A stretch of DNA of 64,000 bases from Arcobacter iocasae. GTDB lineage: Bacteria; Campylobacterota; Campylobacteria; Campylobacterales; Arcobacteraceae. Made by a program: the position numbers and the translations under genes. The stretch is from positions 2,666,001 through 2,730,000 of the forward strand of contig NZ_CP090177.1 in NCBI RefSeq assembly GCF_042214795.1, read 5' to 3'. Position 1 is the first letter of the stretch, and every line of letters starts with the position of its first letter. The notes beneath the pieces were generated by a model. The model did not search any database. It saw only the letters and a list, made by a program, of their open reading frames with translations, and was not told the origin of the DNA. Shown piece by piece: positions 42,943 to 52,132 of this stretch.

Positions 42943-44775
42943 ATGATAGAACTTTCAAATGTCTCAAAGAGCTTTGGTAAACAAACACTATTCAATGAAG
43001 TAACCTTTAGATTAAATTCTGGGGATAAGATTGGACTAGTAGGAAGAAATGGTAGTGGGAAATCTACGCTATTTAAATTGATTTTAGATGAAGAACACCC
43101 AGACGCTGGTGAAATAATAAAACCTAAAAACTATAAAATAGGTGCTTTGAAACAACATCTTGTTTTTACAGAAAAAACTATAACAGATGAAGCAGCCCTT
43201 GCACTTAGTGAAGAACATAAATACGATATTTATAAAGTTGAGAAAATACTTTTTGGTCTAGGATTCTCTCAAGAAGATTTATTAAAAGACCCCTTATCTT
43301 TTTCAGGTGGATATCAAATCAGAATAAATCTAGCAAAACTACTTTTAACAGAACCAAATCTGTTACTTTTAGATGAGCCTACAAACTACCTTGATATCGT
43401 TTCATTAAGATGGCTAAAAGTATTTTTAAAAAACTTTGATGGTGAAGTAATTATCATCACCCATGATAGAGATTTTATGGATGCAGTTACAACTCACACT
43501 ATGGGATTAGTTAGAAAAAATCTAAAAGTTGTAAAAGGTGATACTCACAAGTTTTATGAAAAACTAAAAGAAGAAGATGAACACCACGAAAAACAAAAAG
43601 CTTCACAGGATAAAAAAGTAAAACAATTAGAAGAATTCATTGCTAAAAATAAAGCAAGAGCTTCAACAGCAAACTTAGCACAATCAAAAGTTAAACAACT
43701 TGAAAAGATGGATATCTTAGAAGATTTAAATTTTGATTCAACACTGAAATTTGATTTTAACTACAAAGACACTCCTGCAAAAGTTTTACTTGATGTAAAA
43801 GACTTGAGTTTTGGATATACAAAAGACAATATACTTTTCAAAGATATTTCATTTACTCTACAAAAGGGTGAAACACTTGGAATAATAGGGAAAAATGGTA
43901 AAGGTAAATCAACACTTCTAAATACTATTGCAGGTGAATTAAAAGCTTTACATGGTATTACAGAATTACATACAAGTGTGACTTTTGGACACTTCGGTCA
44001 AACAAATATTTCACACCTAAATCCAGATAATACAATCATGGATGAAATCTATTTATCAAATAATAAATTAGGTGAGGGTACTGTAAGAAGTATTTGTGGG
44101 GGTATGATGTTCTCAGGTGATGATGCTAAGAAAAAAGTAACATTACTTTCAGGTGGTGAAAAAAGTAGGGTAATGCTTGGTAAAATTTTAGCAAAAGAAG
44201 TAAATCTACTTTTCCTAGATGAGCCTACAAATCACCTTGACATGAGCTCAATTGAGGCACTGACAGTTGCTATTAAAAACTTTGAAGGTTCTTGTATCAT
44301 CGTAACGCATAGTGAAGAGTTACTTCGAGCTGTTTGTGATAGATTGATTATTTTCTCAAATGGTAGTGCTGATTATTTTGATGGAAGATATGATGAGTTC
44401 TTAGAAAAAATTGGTTGGGAAGATGAAGATGATGCTCCTAAGAAAAAATCAAAACCAAAAGTAAATAAAAAAGAGAGCAAAAGATTAAGAGCTTTACTTG
44501 TACAAGAAAAAAGTAAAATAGTAAATCCTATTAAAAAAGAGATTGATGTTTTAGAGAAAAAAATTATAGAAATAGAAACAACAATTGAAAAGAAAAAAGA
44601 TGAACTAATAATTGTCACAAAAAATGGTGATAATAGTAAAGTAATAGAATTATCTAAAGAAATAGCAAAATTAGAAAAAGAAGCTGAAACTAAATTTGAA
44701 TCTTTAGAAATCTCTCAAACAAAAGTTGATACTATTAATGATGAATATCAAATTAAATTAGAAGAGTTGATGTAA
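42943..44775 (+). CDS. ABC-F family ATPase
   Basis: 610 aa soluble protein with two ABC cassettes: Walker A GRNGSGKST (about 34-42) and GKNGKGKST (about 318), signature FSGGYQIR and LSGGEKSR, Walker B LLLLDEPTNYLD and LLFLDEPTNHLD. Between them is the charged linker typical of ABC-F factors, and there is a C-terminal coiled coil. ABC-F proteins act on the ribosome E site; the paralogue (Uup, YheS, EttA or resistance type) is not decided. Its stop is 2 bases before the next ATG. Confidence 0.93.
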   Translation: MIELSNVSKSFGKQTLFNEVTFRLNSGDKIGLVGRNGSGKSTLFKLILDEEHPDAGEIIKPKNYKIGALKQHLVFTEKTITDEAALALSEEHKYDIYKVEKILFGLGFSQEDLLKDPLSFSGGYQIRINLAKLLLTEPNLLLLDEPTNYLDIVSLRWLKVFLKNFDGEVIIITHDRDFMDAVTTHTMGLVRKNLKVVKGDTHKFYEKLKEEDEHHEKQKASQDKKVKQLEEFIAKNKARASTANLAQSKVKQLEKMDILEDLNFDSTLKFDFNYKDTPAKVLLDVKDLSFGYTKDNILFKDISFTLQKGETLGIIGKNGKGKSTLLNTIAGELKALHGITELHTSVTFGHFGQTNISHLNPDNTIMDEIYLSNNKLGEGTVRSICGGMMFSGDDAKKKVTLLSGGEKSRVMLGKILAKEVNLLFLDEPTNHLDMSSIEALTVAIKNFEGSCIIVTHSEELLRAVCDRLIIFSNGSADYFDGRYDEFLEKIGWEDEDDAPKKKSKPKVNKKESKRLRALLVQEKSKIVNPIKKEIDVLEKKIIEIETTIEKKKDELIIVTKNGDNSKVIELSKEIAKLEKEAETKFESLEISQTKVDTINDEYQIKLEELM

Positions 44776-44777
44776 AA

Positions 44778-45227
44778 ATGAAAACTGAAGCTATTTTAAA
44801 CTACATAAAAATCAATGACAATATCTCAACAGCTGGTCAGCCCAAAGAGGCTGAGCTAGAAGTATTAGCAAATGATGGTTTTGAAGTAGTGATAAATCTT
44901 GCTTTATCAAGTGCAACAAATGCCTTAGAAAATGAAGATAAAATAGTTTCAAATTTAGGCATGACTTATATTCATCTTCCTGTGGATTTTGAATATCCTA
45001 CAAAAGATGATTTAAAACTTTTTTTGACTCTTTTAACTTCCCTTGAGGGCAAAAAAGTGTTTGTACATTGTGCTTTAAATTATAGAGTAAGTGCTTTTAT
45101 GTATGTTTATCATAAATACTTTTTAAAAACTCCTTTTGATGAGATAGATTTATCTCTTCTCGAAGAATGGAAACCTTCTCCTATCTGGCAAGATATTTTA
45201 AAAATAGAGTTTGAAGAGCTAAGCTAA
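44778..45227 (+). CDS. Protein tyrosine phosphatase-like (DUF442 type)
   Basis: 149 aa. The phosphatase loop reads VHCALNYRVSAF: Cys and Arg separated by four residues rather than the canonical five, an arrangement I recall in a bacterial DUF442-related group. ISTAGQPKEAELE at the N-terminus matches this family ('s.GQp...e'). Activity should be tested. Follows the ABC-F gene after 2 bases, so probably translationally coupled. Confidence 0.8.
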   Translation: MKTEAILNYIKINDNISTAGQPKEAELEVLANDGFEVVINLALSSATNALENEDKIVSNLGMTYIHLPVDFEYPTKDDLKLFLTLLTSLEGKKVFVHCALNYRVSAFMYVYHKYFLKTPFDEIDLSLLEEWKPSPIWQDILKIEFEELS

Positions 45228-45249
45228 GAAAAATTTCCTAGCTTATTTT
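45220..45249. terminator. Terminator between converging genes
   Basis: TAAGCTA (45220-45226) pairs with TAGCTTA (45239-45245), followed by TTTT; works for the phosphatase gene and, on the other strand, for the dienelactone-hydrolase gene. Confidence 0.7.
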
Positions 45250-45974
45250 AAAGTTGATTGTAAAATCTCTGTAAATCTTCTCCATGATTTTTCATCTGCA
45301 ACTTTGTGATATCTACTTGAACCAATGACACTAAAAGCATGTGGTGCACCACTATATGTTGTCATTTCGTGAGTTATTCCATTCTCTTCTAACTCCATAG
45401 CCAAATTAGCAAATTCTTGTAAACTAACAGCTTTATCAGCACTTCCATGAAACACTACCACAGAACCTTTTGTATGGGCATAATTTTCACCAATAGGAGT
45501 TTGTAATCCTCCATGAAAAGTGATAAATGATTTTAAATCCCCACCATTTCTAGCAAACTCCAAAATAGCAGCTCCACCAAAACAATATCCTACTCCAACG
45601 GCATTTGATACATTTGCTCCTAGTTTTTTAGCTTCATTATATCCAGCATAAAGAAGTCTTTTCATTTTTGCTCTATTTTGATAAAGGTCACTTGTGAGTT
45701 TTTTCTTATCTTCTGTTTTTGTCGGTCTTATACCTTTTCCGTATAAATCAACTGCAAATATTGCATAACCCAAATCATAAAGCATCTTTGCTCTTTTTAC
45801 TTCATAATCAGTAACCCCATCCCAATCATGAACCATATAAATAAGTGGTGCATCTTTTGAAGGTGAACTATAATATCCTTCATACTCTTTTCCATCTACA
45901 CTATAAGTAACAAAGCCACTATTTGCAAAAGCAAAACCACTTAAAACAAATAACATCATAATAATCTTTTTCAT
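45243..45974 (-). CDS. Exported dienelactone hydrolase family protein
   Basis: 243 aa. Signal peptide MKKIIMMLFVLSGFAFA. Alpha/beta-hydrolase with nucleophile elbow GVGYCFGG (Cys as in dienelactone hydrolase), a late Asp in GSADKAV and His in APHAFSV. Probably periplasmic hydrolase for lactones or esters; substrate unknown. Confidence 0.9.
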   Translation of the reverse strand: MKKIIMMLFVLSGFAFANSGFVTYSVDGKEYEGYYSSPSKDAPLIYMVHDWDGVTDYEVKRAKMLYDLGYAIFAVDLYGKGIRPTKTEDKKKLTSDLYQNRAKMKRLLYAGYNEAKKLGANVSNAVGVGYCFGGAAILEFARNGGDLKSFITFHGGLQTPIGENYAHTKGSVVVFHGSADKAVSLQEFANLAMELEENGITHEMTTYSGAPHAFSVIGSSRYHKVADEKSWRRFTEILQSTLK

Positions 45975-46124
45975 TGTAATTCCTTTGTTGTGATTAAAAA
46001 ATCTTACTAAATCTAATACATAGTAAACTTAAATATTTATATTAATTACAGCTTAAATTTAATAGAAATAATTATTTTAGAATTCTTTCGTTAAAATACA
46101 CCAACTAAACAAAATGGACACTTT

Positions 46125-47231
46125 TTGAAAATAGAGACTAAAATTGCTAGATTTACGACCCCTTTGCACTTAGAAAGTGGGCGAATCCTAGAACCTTATG
46201 AAATAAAATACGAAACCTATGGAGAACTTAACGAAGATAAATCAAATGTAATCGTTATTTGTCATGCTTTAAGTGGTTCACATCATGCAGCAGGAAGATA
46301 TGAAAATGAAGCAAAACCAGGCTGGTGGGATAATTTTATAGGTGATGGAAAGACTATTGATACTACAAAATACTTTGTAATCTGTACAAATAACCTTGGC
46401 TCTTGTTTTGGTTCAACTTCACCAATGAGCCCTATGAACAAAGCAGGAGAAGCATATAGACTTAAATTTCCAGTTTTAGCTATAACAGATATCGTAAAAG
46501 CTCAAAAAAGACTTTTTACTTCTCTTGGTATTGATCATGTAAAAGCAGTCATTGGTGGAAGTATGGGTGGTATGCAAGCACTTTGTTATTCTATTGAGTA
46601 CCCAGATTTTGCAGATACAATCATAGCTATGGCAACAACTGCATATACAAGACCATGGGCAATAGCTGTAAATAAAATAGCAATGGAATCTATAAGAAAT
46701 GATCCAGCTTTTAAAAATGGAAACTACACAAAAGGTGACCTTATAGCAAATGGTTTACCAGGACTTGCAATTGGTAGGATGGCAGGACTGATTGCCTATG
46801 TGGGGCCAAATTCTATGAATGAAAAATTTGGTAGAAATTATGTGGAGACAGATGGGCTTTATGAACTTTTTGGAAGATTTGAAGTTGAGAGATATTTGGA
46901 ATACAATGCTTACAATTTTCCAAAGATATTTGACCCATTATCATATTTGTATGTTTGTAAAACTATGAATATATTTGATGCGGCAAGGGGTACTGATAAG
47001 TTGCCAGATGCCTTAGCAAAGATAAAATGTGACCTTCATCTTATCTCTTTTTCTGATGATGTTTTATTCTTCCCACAAGAGATGGAAGAGATTTATAATA
47101 TAATGAAAGATATGAATATGGAAAATGTAAAGTATAAAATGATAGAATCTACACATGGACATGATTCATTTTTGGTGGAACTTGATAAGTTCAAAGATTA
47201 TGTAGTCGATATATTGGAGAAAAAAATATGA
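46125..47231 (+). CDS. metX: Homoserine O-acetyltransferase
   Basis: 368 aa. Alpha/beta hydrolase with nucleophile GGSMGGMQAL at about 144-153, conserved CHALSGSHHAAGRY, NNLGSCFGSTSPMS and the late THGHDSFL motif with catalytic His. Transfers acetyl from acetyl-CoA to homoserine in methionine synthesis (some relatives use succinyl-CoA). Start TTG at 46125 in a weak context; an ATG 11 bases upstream is out of frame. Overlaps xseB by 4 bases. Confidence 0.93.
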   Translation: MKIETKIARFTTPLHLESGRILEPYEIKYETYGELNEDKSNVIVICHALSGSHHAAGRYENEAKPGWWDNFIGDGKTIDTTKYFVICTNNLGSCFGSTSPMSPMNKAGEAYRLKFPVLAITDIVKAQKRLFTSLGIDHVKAVIGGSMGGMQALCYSIEYPDFADTIIAMATTAYTRPWAIAVNKIAMESIRNDPAFKNGNYTKGDLIANGLPGLAIGRMAGLIAYVGPNSMNEKFGRNYVETDGLYELFGRFEVERYLEYNAYNFPKIFDPLSYLYVCKTMNIFDAARGTDKLPDALAKIKCDLHLISFSDDVLFFPQEMEEIYNIMKDMNMENVKYKMIESTHGHDSFLVELDKFKDYVVDILEKKI

Positions 47232-47428
47232 GTGAAGAAATAAAAGAAGAACAAAGCTTTGAAGAAAAAGTAGAAAATGCAAAAGAGTTATTAGAAAAGT
47301 TAGCAAATCCAGATATAACATTGAGTTCATCTGTAGAGATATATAAAAATGGTATGAAAGAACTTGATGATGCCCAAAAACTTCTAGAAACTTCTAAACT
47401 TCAATTCAAAGAACTATCAGAAAAATAA
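47228..47428 (+). CDS. xseB: Exodeoxyribonuclease VII small subunit
   Basis: 66 aa. SFEEKVENAKELLEKLANPDITLSSSVEIYKNGMKELDDAQKLLETSK is the complete XseB pattern. Partner of XseA (not in window) in degrading single-stranded DNA. Starts at the ATGA overlap with metX. Confidence 0.93.
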   Translation: MSEEIKEEQSFEEKVENAKELLEKLANPDITLSSSVEIYKNGMKELDDAQKLLETSKLQFKELSEK

Positions 47429-47503
47429 ATATAACAATTTGAAATACTTTTTGTAACTATTAAAAATATTTGATAAACTTTTCTTACCAGTTAGGAGGAG
47501 TTT

Positions 47504-48166
47504 ATGAAAACAATAAATCAATTACAAAGTATAGACAAACCAAGGGAAAGATTACTAAAGTATGGTCTTAGCTCATTAAAAAACTATGAACTAATAGCTG
47601 TATTACTAGGAAGTGGAGTGAAAGGCAAAGATGTCATAAAACTATCCCACGAAATAGAAAAGTTCTTTGACTCAAACTTTGAAAATATAGATTTAAAAAC
47701 CCTACTTAAAATACACGGACTAGGAACTGCAAAAGCTAGCCAAATAATATCCGCAATAGAACTATCAAAAAGATACCTAATAGATACCCAAAACTACAAA
47801 ATAAACTCTGCTAGTGATGTATACGAAGAACTAAAACCATACAAAAACAAACGCCAAGAATACTTCCTAACTCTATATTTAGATGGAGCAAACAATCTAA
47901 TCGAAACCAAAATCATCACAATAGGAACCCTAAACCAAAGCCTAGTTCACCCAAGAGAAGTATTTTCCCACGCCATAGAAAAAAGATGCGCCAGCATAAT
48001 AGTAGCCCACAATCACCCAAGTGGTATTTTAAAACCAAGTAGTGAAGATATAAATGTAACCCAAAGACTAAAAGAATCAGGAAAGATTCTAGGTATAGAA
48101 CTACTTGATCATGTAATATTTACAAATGAAGGGTTTATTAGTTTACAAGAAGAGGGTGTGTTGTGA
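47504..48166 (+). CDS. radC: RadC family protein (JAB domain)
   Basis: 220 aa. N-terminal helix-hairpin-helix part (LSSLKNYELIAVLLGSG, KIHGLGTAKASQI) and a C-terminal JAB/MPN+ domain with HNHPSGILKPSSEDI at 169-183, the zinc site. ATG with TTAGGAGGAG. The stop overlaps the start of the interrupted toxin gene downstream. Confidence 0.95.
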   Translation: MKTINQLQSIDKPRERLLKYGLSSLKNYELIAVLLGSGVKGKDVIKLSHEIEKFFDSNFENIDLKTLLKIHGLGTAKASQIISAIELSKRYLIDTQNYKINSASDVYEELKPYKNKRQEYFLTLYLDGANNLIETKIITIGTLNQSLVHPREVFSHAIEKRCASIIVAHNHPSGILKPSSEDINVTQRLKESGKILGIELLDHVIFTNEGFISLQEEGVL

Positions 48167-48616
48167 TGGATAGATTTTTTGATGAATGGAATGAAATAAA
48201 AAAAGAACTTACTAAAAATGAAAGAAAATTAGGTATAAAATCAAGAGAAATATTTTGGGCAAATATTGGACAAAATATTGGTTATGAACAAAACTAGCAA
48301 ATGCGGTTTGCGAAGCAAAAGTTTCTTTGAAAATGGCAAAGGTAAAAATTTTGCAAGACCTGTTATTGTTGTAAGAAAACTCACAAAAGATTTATTTTTA
48401 GGAATCCCAACTACTACAACACTTAGAGAAGATAATGATTATTTTCATAAATTCAAATATACCACATATAATAATGAAGTTTTAAATGTTTCGGCATTAA
48501 TTTTACAAGTAAAAGTATTTAGTATAAAAAGAATAATGAACAAAATTGGAATGATTAATAAAGAAGATTTTAAAGTAATTGTAGAAAAGTCAAAAAATCT
48601 ATTTGGCCCCACTTAA
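48166..48616 (+). pseudogene. MazF/PemK-type toxin gene interrupted by a short palindromic insertion
   Basis: The first reading frame (48166-48300) gives MDRFFDEWNEIKKELTKNERK, IKSREIFWANIGQNIGYEQN and stops. The continuation NGKGKNFARPVIVVRKLTKDLFLGIPTTTT is in the +1 frame from about 48336 to 48616. The pattern 'IGYEQ.GKGKNFARPV' is the normal uninterrupted N-terminus of these toxins. About 35 bases (tagcaaatgcggtttgcg then aagcaaaagtttcttt), containing TTTGC and GCAAA arms, sit between. So the gene looks inactivated by a small insertion plus frameshift. Confidence 0.65.
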
Positions 48617-48640
48617 AATAAGTGGGTGTGCCCGAAGGCG

Positions 48641-48676
48641 AATTGTAAGAGTATTATATCTTACAATTTTTATTTT
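48641..48676 (+). terminator. Terminator after the interrupted toxin gene
   Basis: AATTGTAAGA (48641-48650) pairs with TCTTACAATT (48659-48668) and is followed by TTTATTTT. A second hairpin, CCCACTT/AAGTGGG, lies just before at 48608-48626. Confidence 0.8.
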
Positions 48677-48697
48677 GTCAATTTCTGTTTGGGTCTT

Positions 48698-49031
48698 GAA
48701 GATATAAATATCTTCGCTTTTACTCTTCTTTAACCGTAAAGAAAGTAACAAAGAAAACTCTCAACGGCTTCATCGGTCTTCGACTTCTTAAATTTTTCTC
48801 TTGAAAATCTGAGATTTCCGCTTCTTCACTTTTTGATGGCAAAAAGTAAAACAAAAAGCCACCAACGGCTGCGAAGCCAAAGGTTCCCTCACTTATTATT
48901 TATCTTTCCTGACTTGCAAAACTCATATACAAATATACTTTTTAGCATATTTGTATATTCAAACAGTTGCAAGTCTTTTTCGAAAAGAGAAAAATAAACG
49001 CTCGGCTTCTGTAGAGGTTGGAAAATGGGAT
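48698..49031. repeat. Structured intergenic repeat, copy A
   Basis: First of three copies of a non-coding element around the restriction island. Recognisable blocks: CTTTTACTCTTCTTT, GAAAATCTGAGATTT (near-palindrome), a TTGATGGC...GCCACCAA hairpin (48833-48840 with 48858-48865), GGTTCCCTC, a two-part stem with GACTTGCAA/TTGCAAGTC (48911-48919 with 48967-48975) and ATATACAAATAT/ATATTTGTATAT (48925-48936 with 48947-48958), then GAGAAAAATAAACGCTCGGC. No open reading frame. Confidence 0.8.
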
Positions 49032-49075
49032 ATTGAAAGATTTTTTGATTTAAAAGTCTTCTTTTTCAAACTCTA

Positions 49076-49386
49076 ACAAGAAATAAATATTTCTGCTTTT
49101 ACTCTTCTTTATCTGTCTTTGAGTTCTTAAATTTTGTTATTGTTCTTGAAAATCTGAGATTTTCGCCTTTTTCTTCTTTGGTGGCAAAGAAGAAACAAGA
49201 AAGCCACCAATGGTTTCAAAGCCCTTTGGGTTCCCTCTCTTATTATTTTTATCTTTTCTGCTTGGTAAAACTCGTTTATTAAAACTTCCATTTAGGAAAT
49301 TTTAAACACTCTGACAGTTACCAATCTTGTTTAGAAAAGAGAAAAATAAACGTTCGGCTTTTGCAAATGTTGGGAAAATGGGATAA
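49076..49386. repeat. Structured intergenic repeat, copy B (direct repeat of A)
   Basis: Same block order as copy A, in the same orientation 45 bases later. Hairpin TTGGTGGC/GCCACCAA (49178-49185 with 49203-49210), stem TTGGTAA/TTACCAA (49262-49268 with 49318-49324) and TTAAAACTTCC/GGAAATTTTAA (49279-49289 with 49295-49305). Arms differ from copy A but pair among themselves. The bases from 49387 to 49489 are AT-rich and should contain the hsdM promoter. Confidence 0.8.
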
Positions 49387-49489
49387 GGACATTTTCTTTT
49401 TTATTTATAAAATGCATTTTTTTTATTAGAATCACTACTATGTTTTAGTAAAATACCTATCTTATTTTAAAAATAATGTTTGGATATTA

Positions 49490-52132
49490 ATGAAACAAAA
49501 AATAACACTACAAAAACTTGAAACTTTCCTTTTCAAACTTGCTGATGATTTGCGTTCAAAGATGGATGCAAATGAGTATAAATACTACATAATTGGGCTT
49601 ATATTTATTAAGCGTCTCTCAGATGAGTTTAGCAAAGCACAAAAAGAGGTAAAAAAGAAATACAAACATCTCTCTCAAGAGTTCCAAGATGAATTGTTAG
49701 AAGACCCAATCTCTTATGGAGATACTTTTTTTGTACCCCAAAAAGCAAGATGGCACGAGGGGTATATGGATAATAATGGCAATCAACAACCACCTATAAA
49801 GCACCTCAAATCAAATATCGGTGAAAGGCTCAATAAAGCAATCGCAGATATTGAAGAGAGCAATGATCGACTTAGTGGAGTGCTTAAAAATAATATTGAT
49901 TTTAATGCAAGTCGTGGGAAAAACAGCGAGAGGGTAAAAGATAACGATTGGAAAAGTCTGCTTAACAAACTTGAAGATTTTGGCTCACTTAGCGGTGAGA
50001 ACTTTGAGTTCCCAGACCTTTTGGGTGCGGCGTATGAGTACCTTATAAAATATTTTGCTGATAGTGCTGGGAAAAAAGGTGGAGAGTTTTATACACCAAA
50101 TGAAGTAGTAAGACTTATGGTTCAAATAGTTGAGCCAAAAGAGGGAGAGAGTATTTACGATCCTACGGTTGGAAGTGGCGGTATGTTGATACAATCACAC
50201 CAATATGTAGATGAAAATGGCCAAAATACCAATAAAATATCTCTTAATGGTCAAGAGAACGACGGCGGGGTTTGGGCGACTTGTATTATGAATATGATTT
50301 TGCATGATGTGAAAGATTTTGAAATAGAGCATGGTAATACTTTAGAAGAACCGCTTTTTAAAGATGCAGGTGGAAAATACAAAAAATTTGACAAAATTTT
50401 GGCAAATCCACCTTTTAGTATGGATTATAAAAAAGAGAATCTTACTCAAACCTCACGATACAGATGGGGATATGCACCTGAGACGAAAAAAGCTGACCTG
50501 ATGTTTGTAGAACACATGGCAAGTTCACTTAAAAAAAATGGTCTTATGGCTAGTGTTGTACCTCATGGGGTGCTTTTTCGTGGTTCAAAAGAGAAAGATA
50601 TCAGAGAGTCTATGCTTGAAGGCAATCTGATCGATGCCGTCATTGGGCTTCCTCCTGCACTTTTTTACGGTACGGGGATACCTGCGGCGATAATAGTCAT
50701 AAAGAAAAATAGAAAAGAAGATGAAAAGGTACTTTTTATCAATGCCGATGCAGAGTATGCAGAGGAGAAAGCAAGAAATCGTTTAAGAGCCAGTGATATA
50801 GAAAAAATCTCTTATGTGTACCACACAAAAGATGTTAGTGATGAGAAGTATTCAAAACTTATAAGTCTAAAAACTATACGAGACAATGAATACAATCTAA
50901 ATATACGAAGATATGTGGATAACTCAGTTCCGACAGAGACAGAAGATGTAAAAGCGCACCTAAAAGGCAGCATACCAAAAAGAGAAGTGGGTATACATCA
51001 AAATCAATTTGATAAATTTGATTTTGATTTTTCAGATATTTTAAAAGCTTTAGATGATGAGTATTTAGAGTTTATAAGTAGTGAAAATATCAAAGAGCAG
51101 ATAGAATCAAACACTAATGTGACAAGCTCTTTAGAAGTTTATAAATCTCACTTAATACAGTGGTGGGATGAAACCAAGGAAGAGTTTAGTCAACTTGAAC
51201 ATACCCATAACATAAATCAAACAAAAACGACACTTATCAAGTCATTTAAAAACCACTTTGAGCATTTGAATGTACTAGATAAGTTTCAGGTAGCGGGTGT
51301 GTTTGTAGAGTGGTGGAATAGTATCAAGTATGATTTAAAGACTATTAGTGCATCAGGATTTGGGCAGAGTCTGCTTAGTGATGAGATACTTATAGAAGCA
51401 TTTTTCAAAGAGGAAAAAAATGCAATTGAAGAAACAGAGATAGAGTTGTCTCAAAATGAGAGTGCTTTAGGTGAAGTGGTTGAAGAGGTAGATTATGAGA
51501 CCAATGAAGATAAAGATGGTAACAAAGAGGATAAAAAGCCTGCAAGTGCAAAAGCCTACTTAAAAGATACGATTAAATCTTTGGAATTTGAAGAAAAAGA
51601 GCCGTATGTAAGTGAGAGAGAAGCTTATAAAAAACAGCTCAAAACTATTGAGAGTTTAGAAAAAAGTATCAAAGAGTTAAAAGCCAAGAAGAAAACTTTA
51701 GAGTATGAACTAAAAATCAAAGTAGAGATAAAACGATACGGAGAGCTTGAAGAGCTAGATGATGTTATAGAGTCACTTCAAGCCGTAGAAAAAGAGCTAG
51801 TAAAAAAAGACTTGAGCAAAAAAGAGCTAACTAAACTTGAAAAAGACAAAACTAAACTAGAAGAGTCAAAAGAGAAGCTTTACACACTTTTAAAAGAGGT
51901 AGCTGTTATCACTAAAGAGGAAGCCAAAGAGTTAACGCTCCAAAAACATCATAACCTAATATCAAATGAACTAAACAGTGGACTTAAAGAGGAGTTAAAA
52001 ACCCTTTATAGGATATTTGAAAACTTAGATACTAAATATGCAAAGAGTTTGGAAGATATTGAGGATAGTTTAAGAAAGAGTGAAACTAAGATAGATAAGT
52101 ACCTAAAAGATTTGGGGTATATTGGTGAGTAA
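49490..52132 (+). CDS. hsdM: Type I restriction-modification system, methyltransferase subunit M
   Basis: 880 aa. N6-adenine methyltransferase with HsdM N-terminal helical domain, SAM motif DPTVGSGGML (about 224-233) and catalytic NPPF (about 305-308). After about residue 490 a long extra region with acidic and coiled-coil segments (640-870) makes it longer than the classical 500-residue HsdM; this is common in one HsdM branch. Modifies the recognition site with HsdS; with HsdR forms the restriction complex. First gene of the operon, overlapping hsdS. Confidence 0.95.
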   Translation: MKQKITLQKLETFLFKLADDLRSKMDANEYKYYIIGLIFIKRLSDEFSKAQKEVKKKYKHLSQEFQDELLEDPISYGDTFFVPQKARWHEGYMDNNGNQQPPIKHLKSNIGERLNKAIADIEESNDRLSGVLKNNIDFNASRGKNSERVKDNDWKSLLNKLEDFGSLSGENFEFPDLLGAAYEYLIKYFADSAGKKGGEFYTPNEVVRLMVQIVEPKEGESIYDPTVGSGGMLIQSHQYVDENGQNTNKISLNGQENDGGVWATCIMNMILHDVKDFEIEHGNTLEEPLFKDAGGKYKKFDKILANPPFSMDYKKENLTQTSRYRWGYAPETKKADLMFVEHMASSLKKNGLMASVVPHGVLFRGSKEKDIRESMLEGNLIDAVIGLPPALFYGTGIPAAIIVIKKNRKEDEKVLFINADAEYAEEKARNRLRASDIEKISYVYHTKDVSDEKYSKLISLKTIRDNEYNLNIRRYVDNSVPTETEDVKAHLKGSIPKREVGIHQNQFDKFDFDFSDILKALDDEYLEFISSENIKEQIESNTNVTSSLEVYKSHLIQWWDETKEEFSQLEHTHNINQTKTTLIKSFKNHFEHLNVLDKFQVAGVFVEWWNSIKYDLKTISASGFGQSLLSDEILIEAFFKEEKNAIEETEIELSQNESALGEVVEEVDYETNEDKDGNKEDKKPASAKAYLKDTIKSLEFEEKEPYVSEREAYKKQLKTIESLEKSIKELKAKKKTLEYELKIKVEIKRYGELEELDDVIESLQAVEKELVKKDLSKKELTKLEKDKTKLEESKEKLYTLLKEVAVITKEEAKELTLQKHHNLISNELNSGLKEELKTLYRIFENLDTKYAKSLEDIEDSLRKSETKIDKYLKDLGYIGE

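Noticed and set aside
48266..48335. ATG at 48266 as start of an intact MazF-like gene
   Set aside because: The first residues after it do not match the toxin family; the real N-terminus is in the other frame upstream, so the gene is interrupted.
48617..49489. Coding sequence in the gap before hsdM
   Set aside because: No frame with start and ribosome binding site; the blocks are explained by repeat copies A and B.
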